From Oscheius sp. JU75 (lineage: Eukaryota; Nematoda; Chromadorea; Rhabditida; Rhabditidae), in NCBI GenBank assembly GCA_037178855.1, contig JASJZC010000005.1, forward strand, positions 9,424,001 through 9,488,000: DNA of 64,000 bases. The letters are read 5' to 3'. The notes beneath the pieces are model-generated. The model made no database searches. It was given only the letters and a program-made list of their open reading frames with translations, and was not told where the DNA came from. The translations under genes were made by a program, and so were the position numbers. Of this stretch, positions 37,401 through 48,806 are shown piece by piece (position 1 is the first letter of the stretch; each line of letters begins with the position of its first letter).

Positions 37401-40400
37401 CTTCCTTTCCATAGAAGACAATTCATGGGAGAAGCCGTTCCAATGGGGCAGAACCAGTCGTTTCCTCATGACTACCCGTTGGCCACTCGGTGATCTCACG
37501 TTCCTCCGAATCTGGATCGAGAAACCTGGTATAGACCACCTCGAGTCCTGGTTCTGTAGTCGTATCCTAATCAAAGATCTGCAAACCAACAAGCGCTACT
37601 GTTTCCCAGTGAAGAACTGGCTCGGCACGAATGCCAGTGACGGAAAGACGGAGAGACTTGCTGAAGCAGCCCCCAAGGAAACTGGATTCTTCGCTGCTCT
37701 GAACTGTCAACTGTTCTGTGAGACCATAAACTACATAGCCATGTGGACAGCAGGGGGAGGAATGATCAGGGCCAGAGTCACTCGAGGCATGGTCATCTCG
37801 AATCTCCTCTCCTTCTGGGTCGTGGCAATGTGGGCAAATGCGGAAGCTCTTCATCTAGTGGTCTACACAAGTCAGCCGATGAAAATGTTTGGATACCAAT
37901 GTGAATGGCTGGATTTGGCCATAGGAGTTGGGACAGCTCTTTTTGTTACACTTTGCGGAAGTGTGGTTCCTTGGGTGATGAGGTATCTCGAAAGTTTTAG
38001 TGGAATAAAATCGGTTTCAGGACCATCGTGAGCCACAAAGAACTCGGCGTCGTTCGGAAATACAAGGAGTCCGATCCGACTTTTAATGTGAGTCAGTTCC
38101 AAATCCAATCTTTACAGAAACTTTTAGATCCCGAAGCCGGATCAGAAAACTTTCGCCTGTCTTTGGGTCATGATCTTCATAAGTATACTGATCCTTCTGA
38201 ACGCGGTCGTTGTGCTCAGAAAACTGACGAGCATGCCGGAAGATAATACTTTCGCATTTGCTCGAAGGATAGGGGTCGCTCTTGTACTTTACGCATTTCT
38301 GATGGAACCACTCAAGGCATTTCTACAGTCTTGGTTTATTGCCAGCTACCGTCCCGATCATAACATCATTTTTCCGACCGAACAGGCGATGCTGCCTTTT
38401 GACCCTGTTGAATCGTTCCAAAGTGAGTACCGCAGTGACAGTGGACTATTACTAACTTCCGTTTCAGAAGCAGCTCCTGGACTCCGTGACTACGAGACTG
38501 GTACAACTTACGCCGATCTCTGTCAACTGTCAGCCACTCGAAAAGCTATAACCCGAGAAGACCGTCTCTTCCACACCGTGAAGGAAGTCCTCCTCCTTCT
38601 AGCAGCCATGTTCATCTTCTTTGGCCTGTCCATGTTCTCCCGAGAAGACGCCAGTGGCTTTTACTACCAGACCCAGCTCAGGACCCAGTTCAATGTCGAC
38701 CCACCTTCCAAGAATCTACCCTTTGACAGGACTCTCAGCTTCCTGGAAATCAAAAACAGTGAAGACTTTTGGAATTGGGCTAACGATAGTCTCGCGACAA
38801 ATCTCCTAGCAACGTGGTATGACGGTCAGCCGGCTTGGGACATGCGAGGCTTCATGAACGACAAAGTCTCCCGAGCCATGGGTAACGGAATCATCAGACA
38901 GATCAGAAGTATAGATGCTCCTTGTGAGGTGAGAGTCGGAGTCCCGTTCTTCCAGGGTTGCCTCTACGACATCAATCAAAAGTCAGTTCAGTAACATTTT
39001 TGGAGAAATAGCATTTTTAGAGGGATCCTGATCGGATCCTACGGTAGCAGATGGTCAAATCCGAACAATGGGACCGTGGACGAGTTCTCCTACAGAGACG
39101 GAGCTGAACTACAAAACGTCGAAGTGGAGGGAGAGTTTTTTGAATACGCTGGAGGAGGCTACACTATCATTCTTGGAGGAGTCACCACGACATTCCAAAA
39201 CCAATTGGCACAGTTGAAAGCTCAAGGCTGGATAGACAAGTACACGCGAGCAGTGGTAGTCGAATTTTCTGTCTACAATCCCCAGATCAACTATTTTGCC
39301 GTGGTTCAGTTGCTCCTGGAGACGCCGAGAGGACGAATCTTCTTACCGACGGCCTGGATAGAACCGCTGAGATTGATCAAGTACGAAGGAAACACTGGAA
39401 CAGCTACCATGATCTTCGAGTTCCTGTACATTGTCTACGCGCTCATCTTGTTTGTGAAGGAGTTCGTCTACTACTTCCACAGACGGTACAGGAAGATGAA
39501 GAAGGATCGTTTCCCGAGAAATCCCTTGTTCTGGCCCTGGCATATCCTGTTAAGGTAGGGGGAGTCACAGAGAGACAGAACCTGGACAGACCAATACTCA
39601 ATTTACAGTGATCTCACTTTCTGGGACCTTCTGAATTTCTTGACAGGAATCCTCGCCGCTGGAAGCATTGCCACCTTCATCCTCCGAAATGTCTATGTGA
39701 ACATTGTCCTGGACACATTCACGGCTAACAACGGCAATGCCTACATCAACCTCAGTACCCAGCGGACAGTCGAGATGGCTTTCAGTGTCTCCTATGCCGG
39801 AGTAGTGTTCTTCATCTCCTGCAAGATGATCAAGATCCTCCGTTTCAACAGGCGAATTGCTATTCTGGCTGATACTCTCAATGTTGCTAGTGAGGATGTG
39901 ACCAACTTCGGCTTCTCCTTCTTGTTCACTTGCGGTGCCTTCAATGCAGCCTTGTTTTGTCTACTTTGGTATGAGTTGGAAGGGTACAGAACAGCTATGG
40001 CAACATGTCAAACCACCTTAGCTGCCATGTTGGGAAAGTTCGTGATTACGGATCTCTACGGAATCAGTACTCTGGGTGAGTCGCTCTTTCTCTCTGTCCT
40101 ATCCGTCACATTCCAGCCTCAATCTTCTTCGTCGCCTATCTTCTTACCGGCACCATCATCCTCCTAAACATCTACGTCATGATCATCATGACCTGGTTCG
40201 AAGAGGTCCGCAACGATCCAGCCCGTCAAGCAAACGACTACGAGCTCCTGGACCACCTTCAGACCAAGCTCAAACGTCAACTTGGTCTCCTAGGCCGCGA
40301 AGATCGTCCCGCTTTGGCTGCACACGACACCGAGCATGGATGTCCCAGCATGAAGAAGTATCTGGCCAGAGTGGGTTCAGACTGTTTGTCAAAACAAAAG

Positions 40401-40421
40401 AATTTAGACCTACTTGGTTGA
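28496..40421 (+). CDS. LOV-1/polycystin-1-like receptor-channel protein
   Basis: In C. elegans LOV-1 works with PKD-2 in the cilia of male sensory neurons during mating. This gene has many exons separated mostly by 35-60-nt introns. From the N-terminus: signal peptide (ATG 28496, APFLFLLSL), a Cys-containing ectodomain (to about 29490), a Ser/Thr-rich mucin-like stalk (to about 31500), and two tandem copies of a roughly 200-aa Cys domain (31549-33060). A Gly/Ser/Thr linker and a long region to about 36570 follow. Then the GPS (QCNTHHLTTFSIG, about 36995; cleavage expected between L and T), the first transmembrane helix (LDGLLLFGTVIIYFIL), PLAT (from RGDRYLFVITVETGHHMY to about 37620), and the polycystin loop and channel helices. 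The last helix is TGTIILLNIYVMIIM, followed by a short tail ending KNLDLLG. An SL RNA gene lies in one of its introns. Exon joins inside the stalk are the least certain. Confidence 0.85.
29480..31500 (+). repeat. Ser/Thr-rich low-complexity coding stretch (mucin-like stalk)
   Basis: The coding strand is dominated by AGT/ACT/ACG-type Ser and Thr codons (for example STTSTTTTTSTTS near 30300 and SSSSLSISPSSSSS near 31060), broken by short introns. In the protein it forms an O-glycosylation-prone stalk between the N-terminal ectodomain and the duplicated Cys domains. C. elegans LOV-1 has a Ser/Thr-rich extracellular region as well. Such tracts vary in length between individuals, and the exon joins here are uncertain. 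Confidence 0.7.
30709..30805 (+). ncRNA. SL1-like spliced leader RNA gene
   Basis: The 22 bases at 30709-30730 equal the nematode SL1 leader except for one C-to-T change (ATTACTCAAG in place of ATTACCCAAG). They are followed at once by a GT donor (GAG|GTATTC), as in SL RNA. Downstream lies an Sm-binding site AATTTTGG at 30774-30781, then a 7-bp hairpin (TCTTCCC-ATT-GGGAAGA, 30787-30803) that would close the RNA, in the same order and spacing as in SL1 RNA. SL RNA donates its leader to pre-mRNAs by trans-splicing. The gene lies inside an intron of the lov-1-like gene (about 30561-30915), same strand. No 5S rRNA gene is next to it. I cannot see whether it is expressed. Confidence 0.82.
31549..33060 (+). 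repeat. Tandem duplication of a ~200-aa Cys-containing domain in the LOV-1-like protein
   Basis: Copy A (about 31549-32190) and copy B (about 32391-33040) match along their length, exon for exon. A has DCAISSSSLNISTI, QCDALTWTVD, GDHTICY, LGCGYVEVL, NTCEDMNVTVHLNES, DCYTAAGKIITMQ and GRWSCRRYSVSVIDWT. B has DCQISTSTLNISTI, ACDRLSWTVD, GDHKICH, LGCGYLRIL, NSCEDAATTVHVNET, NCYTTAGSYLTMQ and GQWSCRKFTVTIIDWT. The cysteine spacing is kept, suggesting an Ig-like or similar disulfide fold. I do not recognise a named domain. Confidence 0.8.
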
Positions 40422-40584
40422 GCACACAGTTCTCATGATGCAGCAAAAGGAAGACCCTCTCTGCTACAGTCGTGGTCGAGTTTTCTTGGGAAAGTGCGCT
40501 CCAAAGAGCTTCCCAGCGGATTGTTAACATGATTTTTGAACAGGTTTTTTTGGGGAATAAAGCAGCAATGTCTAAATGACCTTT

Positions 40585-40750
40585 TCATTGAGCACATACA
40601 ATTTTCTGCACTGGTCTACCGTCACATATCCACATAGGATTTGAGTCATCACAAGGGCCATTGTAGCTGTTGAAGGCTGCCAGCTGTGTCCACATATTGT
40701 TGGTTTCCAAGACCCAAATTGTGAAGCCCAGGTTGCAGGTAAACATTATT
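40585..40750 (-). CDS. Possible last exon of a small secreted Cys-containing protein
   Basis: On the minus strand a CTTACAG acceptor is followed by an exon reading IMFTCNLGFTIWVLETNNMW, then DDSNPMWICDGRPVQKIVCAQ and a stop. The residue mix (paired Cys, Trp, Asn) looks like a real extracellular domain. I could not find a convincing upstream exon, and the function is unknown. It faces the 3' end of the lov-1-like gene. Confidence 0.3.
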
Positions 40751-40759
40751 CTGTAAGTC

Positions 40760-43303
40760 ATGTGTTAGTAGTAGCCCCCTCATTGTCTGCGTTTTAGATT
40801 TCAGAGAAAAGCTTGCGGACTTGTCAACCAAAAATTACTTCTGCCCAATTTGTCACAACTTGAGACTTAAAATTTGCTTTATTCATGCTCACAACAACGT
40901 CCGCTGTTCGCTTTAGAATGTCGCTTCTTCAACGTTAGTTCGCTTCGAACTCAGATGCTCGCTTTTACTTCGCCTGTGCTGCTGGGCTCTTCTCTTCAGT
41001 TTAAGTGGACGCTGCTCTATTACTGTTGTCGTCTTCTACCAATACGGTTAGGCATTTCTGCTTTACTTCAGAACCTTAGGACCTCTTTCGCTCTAACTTT
41101 GGTCGTTTTTCTCTATCCATCTTGACTACGATCTGGTGTAGTCCCAAGTAACCCAGATCTGAAAGCCTCAGTCGTCAGCCTGACAGCCGTCGGCAGTGAT
41201 CTCCTTGAATGATCCGACATCAGGTATTGGAGACTGGGGCGGTGTCGAGGTGGGTTGAGGTTGGTAGATGAGGAGTACTACCAAAAACAATACAACACAC
41301 AGAAAGCTTGGGTAGATCTTTTTGTTGTCGCTTTTTCAGGGAGATGCTATCGGAGACTGATGTAACTGCTGCTGTTGTCGCCGTGTGTGTGTTGTTTTTT
41401 TGTGAAAGAAAAAGAACTAGAAAGTGCTTCAAGGAACGCAGATGCCGAAAACAAGAAAACAATGCTGCCTATTTACAAGAAACGTGCTTGATAGGCAGGT
41501 CATTCCCAGTTTTTCCCAGAATTTGCAGAGATTCTATCGCGGGAGTAAGTTTATGTGCAAGGCAGCAGACGTGTCATGTCGAATTTTCCTTTGACAAGTG
41601 GGACAAAGACGGCTTTTTAGCTGACGAACTCTGCATCTTGCTGCAACTGTAGCCTACTTGTTCTGTGTTCAGCAGCAAAGTGTTAAGGAAATGAAAACCT
41701 ACGTGCACCCAGTAGCTTGTCGCATAACAACAGGCATCAATGTTGCATCACAAACCAAAGCTCCAGTTGGAAGGACTGAACAGTCATAAGGTGACGGACA
41801 TAGTTGGCACACTGAAATTCTAGTTTTAGTACCGACAAATGTCTGAATTAACAGAATGTACATATTTCCACCCTCCATACTTACTAGAGTTATCAGCTGT
41901 AGTTGTTGATGTTGTTATAAGTTCTGTAGTTGTAGTGATTTCTGTCATGTCGTCTGCTAAAAGTCGATCAGCTCCATTTTGCATTGCAAAAACTCACGTG
42001 AATATACTGGCAAGCATCCGTAAACAATCGGTAGAAGCAAAGGAAGGATTTGCATTGGAGAATCGCCAAGGCAGAAAGAGTACCGAGACAAAAAAAAAAC
42101 CGTTTGTTTGTCCAAGCTAAACGGAACCGGATAAATTCTCCTTCTCATAATAGGGTCAGGCGTGCTAGCCACATATCAATTAAAGCTCGGCCTCTCTTTC
42201 GTCGCGCGAAATTTTGCAATCCTTAATCACAGATCAGTCTTGTTTGGGATTGGATGAGTGCAAGTGAATAAGAAGTTTTAAAAGCTCGGATGCGAGCAGA
42301 GCTCTGACCATTAGTTTTGCTCCCATACTGTCTCAGCAATGGACCTAATTTTATCCGGTACGCAATCTTGCTGTCCTGCCCTACAACTTTGTAAAACAAC
42401 TCGAAACTGTAATAATCATGGAACTAAACATGCTATCAAAGTTTGTTGGTGTATTTGAATGCGTTTCCGGCGTAAAAAAAATGATATTTCAATGAGAGAA
42501 TAAGTTTCCGAAGATCCTGTTAGGAACCGATCAAATCAAAATCTTGTTTTCATCTTCCTCATCTACGATCTTCCAAAAACTAGACACCTGACTACACAGA
42601 AATAGAAATATGCTCAGAGAAGGACTTTCATTAACAAGAAAATATTATTGCATGCACTGAACTCTCTTCTCCCTCCACCTCTCTTAGAAAGTGGATATTT
42701 ACGTAAACAACGAGAGTGGATATCTGCAAGCGGTCGGCGTTCTCCTCTCGTTCTGAAAGCTGATCTTTGACGCTCTTTCTTTGATATCTCCCATATCCTT
42801 TCCCCCAGGAGAACCCCGAAAAAACTGCATAATCAGCGGTCTGGAAAGATTTTATTTAAAGCGTTGGGGGTCTCACGTTCTGTTCGGACATATTATCAAG
42901 TTTTTCTGACATCGGGAAGTGGTTGTGTTCATGGTTTGGAATGGGTGCTCTCAGTTTTTTTTTCTCAATAAAAGCAAGAGTTTTAGCAAACTTAAGGTTC
43001 ATCTACTGTCTTACATTAGCTTTTTTTTGAACTTTTATTATGGGTAGCAAAAAAACAGTAGCAAAATGATTTTACTATTTCTACATCACAGGCCGCTGTT
43101 CCCTTCTTCCCAAAGTACTCCAATGCTTCTCTCTGCATAATAACCCTCTCCTCTGCATCTGTTGTTGTTATTTTTTGGTCGTCCCACGTCTATGTTTGCA
43201 TCCCCCTCGCTGCCCAACTCACTTGGAAACACGTAAACAGTTTCATCGATTTTGGCTTCCCTCTGCTATTGTGTTCTTTGCCACAATCATTCCATTTTCA
43301 ACC
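40760..43303. other. Intergenic, no gene recognised
   Basis: A frame at 41344-41652 would encode a short protein with one hydrophobic run (VVAVCVLFF) followed by a basic stretch, but nothing confirms it. The rest shows no exon series. T-rich DNA at 42950-43100 precedes the pyruvate kinase gene. Confidence 0.35.
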
Positions 43304-45547
43304 ATGAGCCGACCGATAAGGAGTACCTCCCTAATTCAGTTCGAATTTTTGTTTATTCCATACAAAATGTTGATTTTAGAAACCACTTTGGTGGTGATAA
43401 TGCTTCAACGAATCTGGAACATCTTTGTGAGCTTAGAGTTGGGGTCAAGGCTATGCGAATGAGGAAGACTGGAATTATTTGTACTGTTGGTGAGCAATAT
43501 TTCGATTTCCACCCAATGCAACACATGTTAGGGCCAGCATGTGGAACTCTGGAAAAAGTCAAGGAGATGATTAAAAATGGCATGAACATCGCCAGACTGA
43601 ATTTTAGTCATGGAAATCACGAGGTACGAGCAGTTTTGAAAATAAATTAAACCTTGACAGATGCATTCAAAGTCAATTGCGATGATTCGCGAAGCAGCAA
43701 AACAATCGGGTGATGCTGTTATTGCTATCGCGCTCGACACTAAAGGTCCAGAAATCAGGACAGGACTACTTGCTGCGGTAAGCAGCCGATTTATTGTCCC
43801 GATAGCGTTCGGTTTTCTTGCAGGGAACAGATGTTGAGCTGCGGGCTGGAGAAAGCATTCGGTTGACGACTGATCCAAGTGCGGAGAATCACGGATCGGC
43901 TACGGAACTCTATGTCGATTATGAGAGACTGCCAAGGACTGTTAGCAAGGTTGGTGGACAAATAGCGACAAATTGCAAATCTGACATGCTTAACTTGTTT
44001 ATATAGGGTTCTAAGATCTTCATTGATGACGGTCTGATCTCTCTTCTAGTAGACGAGTTCACCGATACTGATGTTCTTTGTACCATTGAAAACGGAGGAA
44101 TGCTAGGCAACAGAAAAGGTGTCAATCTACCCGGAACCACTGTAGATCTGCCAGCTGTGACAGCAAAAGACCGTGAGGATTTTGTCTTCGGTGTTGAGCA
44201 ACAGGTCGACATAATTTTTGCCTCCTTTATCCGAGATGGACCTGGTATTCAGGAGATCAGAAAATTGTTGGGTGAAAGGTAGGCTTATTTGCTCTCAAAA
44301 TTCAGATTTGTAGGGGCAAGAACATCAAAATCATTGCAAAAATCGAGTCAGAACAGGGTGTTCTGAACGCTGACGAGATTATCAAAGAAGCTGACGGAAT
44401 CATGGTAGCCAGAGGGGATCTTGGAATCGAAATTGCCCCGGAGAAAGTATGTGAAAACCTCGGGAAAGTCCTAGGACAAAATTTTAGGTCTTTCTAGCTC
44501 AAAAGATGCTTAGTGCTAAATGTAACCTGGCCGGTAAGCCCGTCATCTGTGCCACTCAGATGTTGGAGAGCATGATTCACAAGCCCAGGCCGACCAGAGC
44601 AGAATGTAAACGTTTGAATTGTTTAGCCTAATGATCATGTTTGTAGGCAGCGATGTGGCTAACGCTGTTTTGGATGGAGTCGACTGTGTGATGCTGTCAG
44701 GAGAAACGGCAAAAGGAGAATATCCATTGGAGGCTTTGAAAATGATGCACTTTGTGAGTTCAGATATTAACATTTGTCAAACGTGATTGTTACTTTCTCT
44801 ATGGCCAACTGCAAAATCTCATGACTTTACGGTTGGCGCCCGTATCACCTCACCCTCCCCTTCAGAAATGTTATTGATTCGGCTCGCACTACATGTCTCC
44901 TGATCTACTCTACAAATTTGTAAAATAACTTTTAGCATACATTCATAACTGCAAGCACCTTACTTTCTTGTGATTTTCAGACATGCAAAGAAGCCGAGAC
45001 AGCCTTCTATCACTCGAGGTATTTGAATGAGCTCGTGGAAAATACCAAGCAGCCAACTGACATCACAAATACTATCGGTATGTTTTCTTTGTTTTCAAAT
45101 ATAGTATCGGTCAGCCATTGCGGCAGTAACTGCCATCACTTGCAACTTCGCCAAGGCAATTATATGTATTACCACCAGCGGAGCGACTGCTCAGCTCTGT
45201 TCCCGTTACAAGCCTCCAGTTCCGATCATCACTGTCTGTAGAAAGCCTCTGGTTGCCAGACAACTTCACCTTTGCAGGAGTGTTTTTCCGGTCGTTTTTC
45301 AAGGTTCGCCTAGAATTTTGCGGAAAAACACGACTTCAGGACCCGTCCTCGATGACATGCTTCAAGACATGCAGCAGAGAATCGACTACGGAGTAGAACA
45401 TGGAAAGGATTTGAAGTGTTTGAACATTGGAGACCAGATTATTGTCATCACAGGATGGAGACATGATATGTAGTTTTTATGAAGTGAAAATGAGTGTTTG
45501 CAGGAGAAGGATCAACAAACACCATGCGAATTATGGTCGTAGAGTGA
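43304..45547 (+). CDS. Pyruvate kinase
   Basis: Catalyses the last glycolytic step, phosphoenolpyruvate plus ADP to pyruvate plus ATP, in the cytosol. Early exons are fixed in phase: 43304-43338, 43380-43489, 43532-43623, 43661-43777, then from 43824; later exons run to 45547. Conserved sites seen: [62 protein letters not shown] with RPTRAE, and [12 protein letters not shown]. The C-terminal domain includes [16 protein letters not shown] and ends [14 protein letters not shown]. That final frame is reached only if the last intron starts at AT (CATG|ATATGTAG). The nearby GT at 45470 would shift the frame and replace the last residues, so the 3' splice needs checking. The start ATG at 43304 is followed by a weak GTTCGA donor; an upstream start is possible. 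Confidence 0.9.
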
Positions 45548-45678
45548 AAATATAAGAAGTTGATGAAGAAATAACACTCCTTGTAGCTGTGATACATTGA
45601 CTAGTGATAATAAAATCCACACATGCTGTTTTTTTCTCGTTTATGTCAGTTTAATTCTTTTTCATTTATTTACGATTA

Positions 45679-46743
45679 TCATATCATTTCGATATGTTGC
45701 ATTTTGCTCTGTCTAAAGTTGTCGGGATCCACCTTAGCCATCTGTACCCAGTTCTCGCCACATCTTGTTGCAAAATCGTCCGCCAAATGATCAGGGATTT
45801 GTTGTTCCTCCAGAATATCGTTGAAAGTCGCCGTCAAGTGTGGAGTGATGATGTCCTTTGCTATGTGAACCATGTCTGCTGTTATTTGATCCGACCTGGG
45901 TTAACAGGACAAGCTGGTCTGACTGGGAAGCGTAGAGATCGTTGTAAAAGGAGCGGACGATTTCCCGAACATCATCTGAGTCATTGGCAATTCCACCAAC
46001 GTTGTTACTCAGTTGCCTCTGGCTGGTCTTCTCGATTTGGTTCTTCCGTTGAGCCTTCAGTAGACTTTTACCTTGTATCAAAGCCTCCGTGAGACGCGAT
46101 TGGTGTTTTGCCCTCAGATCTTCTTTCAAACATTCCCTCAGAACTTTTGAGGCTATCGAGAACTCCACGCAGCTGAGTCGGGTGACACGCCTAGTCATCA
46201 GTTCGTGACGTCGTTGGAACAAATTCTTGGTACGTAGAGAAATGAAAGATGATTTGGGAACAGGATCTGACGAGAGTTCTGCAGCAAAAATGAGAATGTC
46301 TCTCATGTCGTTGTAGCTTGTCGTTTGAACATCTTGAACTTGGTCTTCCACAGCATACTTGAAAAGGCGTCTGTTCAGTTTAACTTTCGGACATCTCCTA
46401 GGAGGTCGTTTTTGAGAGAAAGGCAGACTCAGCTTCCCGTTCATGATCATGGTCTATGTCGCCGAGGATAACCTTACAGAACAATCTTTCCCCGGAAGCC
46501 GATCGCGACGTACTCGTTCGAACTGTAAGGCGGTGTCAACGGTAGCTAGGAAGTCTAGATATCATCAGAACTCGCTGACGTTGGGCCATATACTCCAATG
46601 ACTCTCATATTTCCGATTTTTGTTTTGACATCGAGCATCGAGACTCGGTCGTTAAAGGACTGGAAGGTGACGCATGAAGACCATCTACTGTTCACGATGA
46701 ATCCGGTCTGACCGTCATGTAGAAAATGTCCTGTCGATTGCAC
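45679..46743 (-). mobile_element. Fragment of a non-LTR (LINE) retrotransposon
   Basis: On the minus strand, 46743-46555 encodes the end of an APE-type endonuclease: GFIVNSRWSSCVTFQSFNDR, then MRVIGVYGPTSASSDD. The frame at 46450-45791 is the Lys/Arg-rich linker with FYNDLYAS, and 45873-45679 in another frame has the start of a reverse transcriptase (ITPHLTATFNDILEEQQIPDHL). The RT core and 3' end are missing, and there are frame changes. The style is that of RTE/CR1-type nematode LINEs. Retaining the 5' part and losing the 3' part is the opposite of usual 5' truncation, so a later deletion is likely. Confidence 0.7.
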
Positions 46744-46799
46744 GAGAAAACACAGAGCATAATCTTTTTTTGATAGGTGGCAGGTTTCAGATCAGAACT

Positions 46800-47329
46800 T
46801 GGTGTCTGCCCTGGACCCACTCATTGACGCTTCCTTTGGAAGTTTACGTACGTTACCCACTTCTCATCCCTCGTCACCAGGCGCGGTAAAAAGCATTTTT
46901 TCTCTAAAATCTGGACAGGAGAGAATGGGCGACGGACATGCGCTGCCACTTCTGGGCGTCACTGAGGTCATGCGGCAACCATGTGCCCAGTTTCTTCGTA
47001 AACTCCAAGTGCTTCAAATGATGTTCCACTGCAGCATGACTGACAGACAGTGCCTCTGCTAGGTCACGGGTAGTCTGCTGATTGTTCTCGTTCACGAGCT
47101 GCAAAAGCTTCGATTCATCAAAAGTTGACCTTGGCTAATCTTTGACATTTTTGTCCCCAGACCGAAAGCAATAGAGCCATAACTGGCATACCCTCGTAGA
47201 CGTCGTCTCTTGGCCATAAACATCGTTGATATCAGCCGCCGTTTGGGCTCCATTCGTGCCTTTGAGGAACTCATTTAACATGACATGTCGCAGATGGTAA
47301 GGTGGCAGGTCATCAATAGTCCGGATCAA
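46800..47329 (-). mobile_element. Fragment of a mariner-type DNA transposon
   Basis: On the minus strand the N-terminal helix-turn-helix of a mariner transposase is seen (HLRHVMLNEFLKG, then INDVYGQETTSTRVCQLW and FRSGDKNVKD, 47329-47135). After a frame change comes the second DNA-binding part (TTRDLAEALSVSHAAVEHHLK, shown here as overlapping words only, and LGTWLPHDL). A DEKWVTYVNFQRKR piece at about 46860-46810 holds the first catalytic Asp. The rest of the catalytic domain is absent. The element is dead and abuts the LINE fragment. Confidence 0.75.
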
Positions 47330-47859
47330 AACGAACAGAGAGTAGTGAATAAGAAGAACGGAAGTGATGTTTTGTATGGTGGTGGTAGAGGACTGAGTGA
47401 GCTACACGAGGTGCTATATCAATGGCTCGGACGTTGTCGTACACAAGACAAAGGACATGTTTACAAAAAGCGAAAAGACTTATATGCCAACTCAATAGTA
47501 AAGTGTAGCGACACTGCCGTATTTTAATCATCTTGGAACATCACATTTCTCACTGGAAAAGTTTCTTGTAAAGAGGGCCGTTTTCGCTCTATCGGCGACC
47601 TTATCAGCACACCACTGCTTGCTGGCACTTTAACTATTGCCTCCTTTCTTTTTATTCTAAACGAGCCGTCCCCAACGGATTTCGCTGTCCTTTGAACCAC
47701 AGATAGCAGTTCTAGAGCGGATCCAAAGTTGACTTACCACCCCAATGCACACTCCCGTTGCAGAATTCAGTTCTCTTTTCTCACCGGCGATGAAACGTTA
47801 GCTGCAACTTTGTGATAACAAGGCAAATAATGGCGCAGGACGTAGAGAAGTTATAGTCT

Positions 47860-48430
47860 GTTCTGATTTGAAGTTCACAGTCCTTCACCAACACGGGACC
47901 CATTCAACATGGCTATGTTGAATACTCAGCCAAAGATTTTTTGTTTTTTTTTTCACTAAGTGTTCAACATAGCAATGTTGAATGGGTCCCGTCCCGATCG
48001 ATGTGAGACTATATTGACGGTAGCTTCTTTTGGGCAATACAACTTCTGTGACAGGTTCCAAGGCACCCCACGCAGTACTTCGCGCGTTCGAAGGTGTGCC
48101 GCGTGGGATAGCGGCGCCGTCTTTTTTCACTTTTCCATGCCCCTGAAAAGTTGTAGTGAATCGTTTGGGCTACAATATAGCAGAACATCAAAAATTAAAA
48201 CAATCAATAATTCGGTCAGAATACAAAAAAAAATATCAAAATAAGATAAGTGTCTTTTTTCCATATCTTATGTCGATTTTCGACGATCTACTTGATTTTT
48301 GTGCAGTGCAACTCATTTCCGGTTTATGTTTTTCTTTTATATTTTTTAAAGTTCTTTGACCGAGTATTCAAAATAGCCATGTTGACTGGGTCCGTCACGA
48401 CTGATTTGAAGGACTGCGTTGTGAACTTCC
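47860..48430. repeat. Palindromic, MITE-like element with repeated terminal arms
   Basis: Arm 1 at 47894-47925 (CGGGACCCATTCAACATGGC...) and arm 2 at 47960-47991 are reverse complements over 32 bp with two mismatches and a 34-bp T-rich loop. A third copy of the arm lies at about 48364-48394, in the orientation of arm 2. Flanking words also match in inverted form (TTCACAGTCCTTC before arm 1, GAAGGACTG...GTGAACTTC after copy 3). So the whole 47.86-48.43 kb stretch may be one long inverted-repeat element with a nested inner arm. No transposase is encoded. Confidence 0.65.
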
Positions 48431-48668
48431 CAGCTGAAAATTCTATAGGGCGTCCCCATTCATTTGAACCTTCCCCGGTTTCTATTCTCTTCTGTCAATT
48501 TCTCTTGGCTCTTTCCTGACTGTTAGCATGCTTCTCTCCAAACAATGAAAACGACGACATAATCGAAGAAAACCAAAAACCATCCAATACCGCGCATCCA
48601 TGCACGCTGTTTACAAGGCTTGCTTCCACGCGGCATAGGGCGCGTTGCGTGGGGTTCACTTCACGTGG
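48064..48668. repeat. Inverted pair of a GC-rich ~40-bp motif
   Basis: The segment at 48064-48105 (CCCCACGCAG...TGCCGCGTGGG) reappears in inverted form at about 48632-48668 (CCACGCGGCATAGGGCGCG then TGCGTGGGG). A further hairpin CGTGGAGTCACTCCACG lies at about 48674-48690. These GC-rich motifs stand out in AT-rich DNA just upstream of the first Hsp70-like gene. They may be transposon ends overlapping the previous element. Confidence 0.45.
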
Positions 48669-48806
48669 AGTCACTCCACGCGTGGACGCCAAGCTTGGAA
48701 TCGACCGAACATAATTTGCTCGCTTTTGTTTCGTAGTGACCGTTGGACGGACGGACAGACGAACACCGCTGCGCTTTAGTAGTAGTGAGATCAAATTTAG
48801 TCAGCC

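Noticed and set aside
40874..41125. 83-aa frame with Leu/Phe-rich sequence
   Set aside because: No acceptor, donor or family features; composition fits random T-rich DNA.
41839..42120. Hydrophobic open frame with repeated VVV residues
   Set aside because: Low-complexity GTT/GTA DNA, no splice partner and no family likeness.
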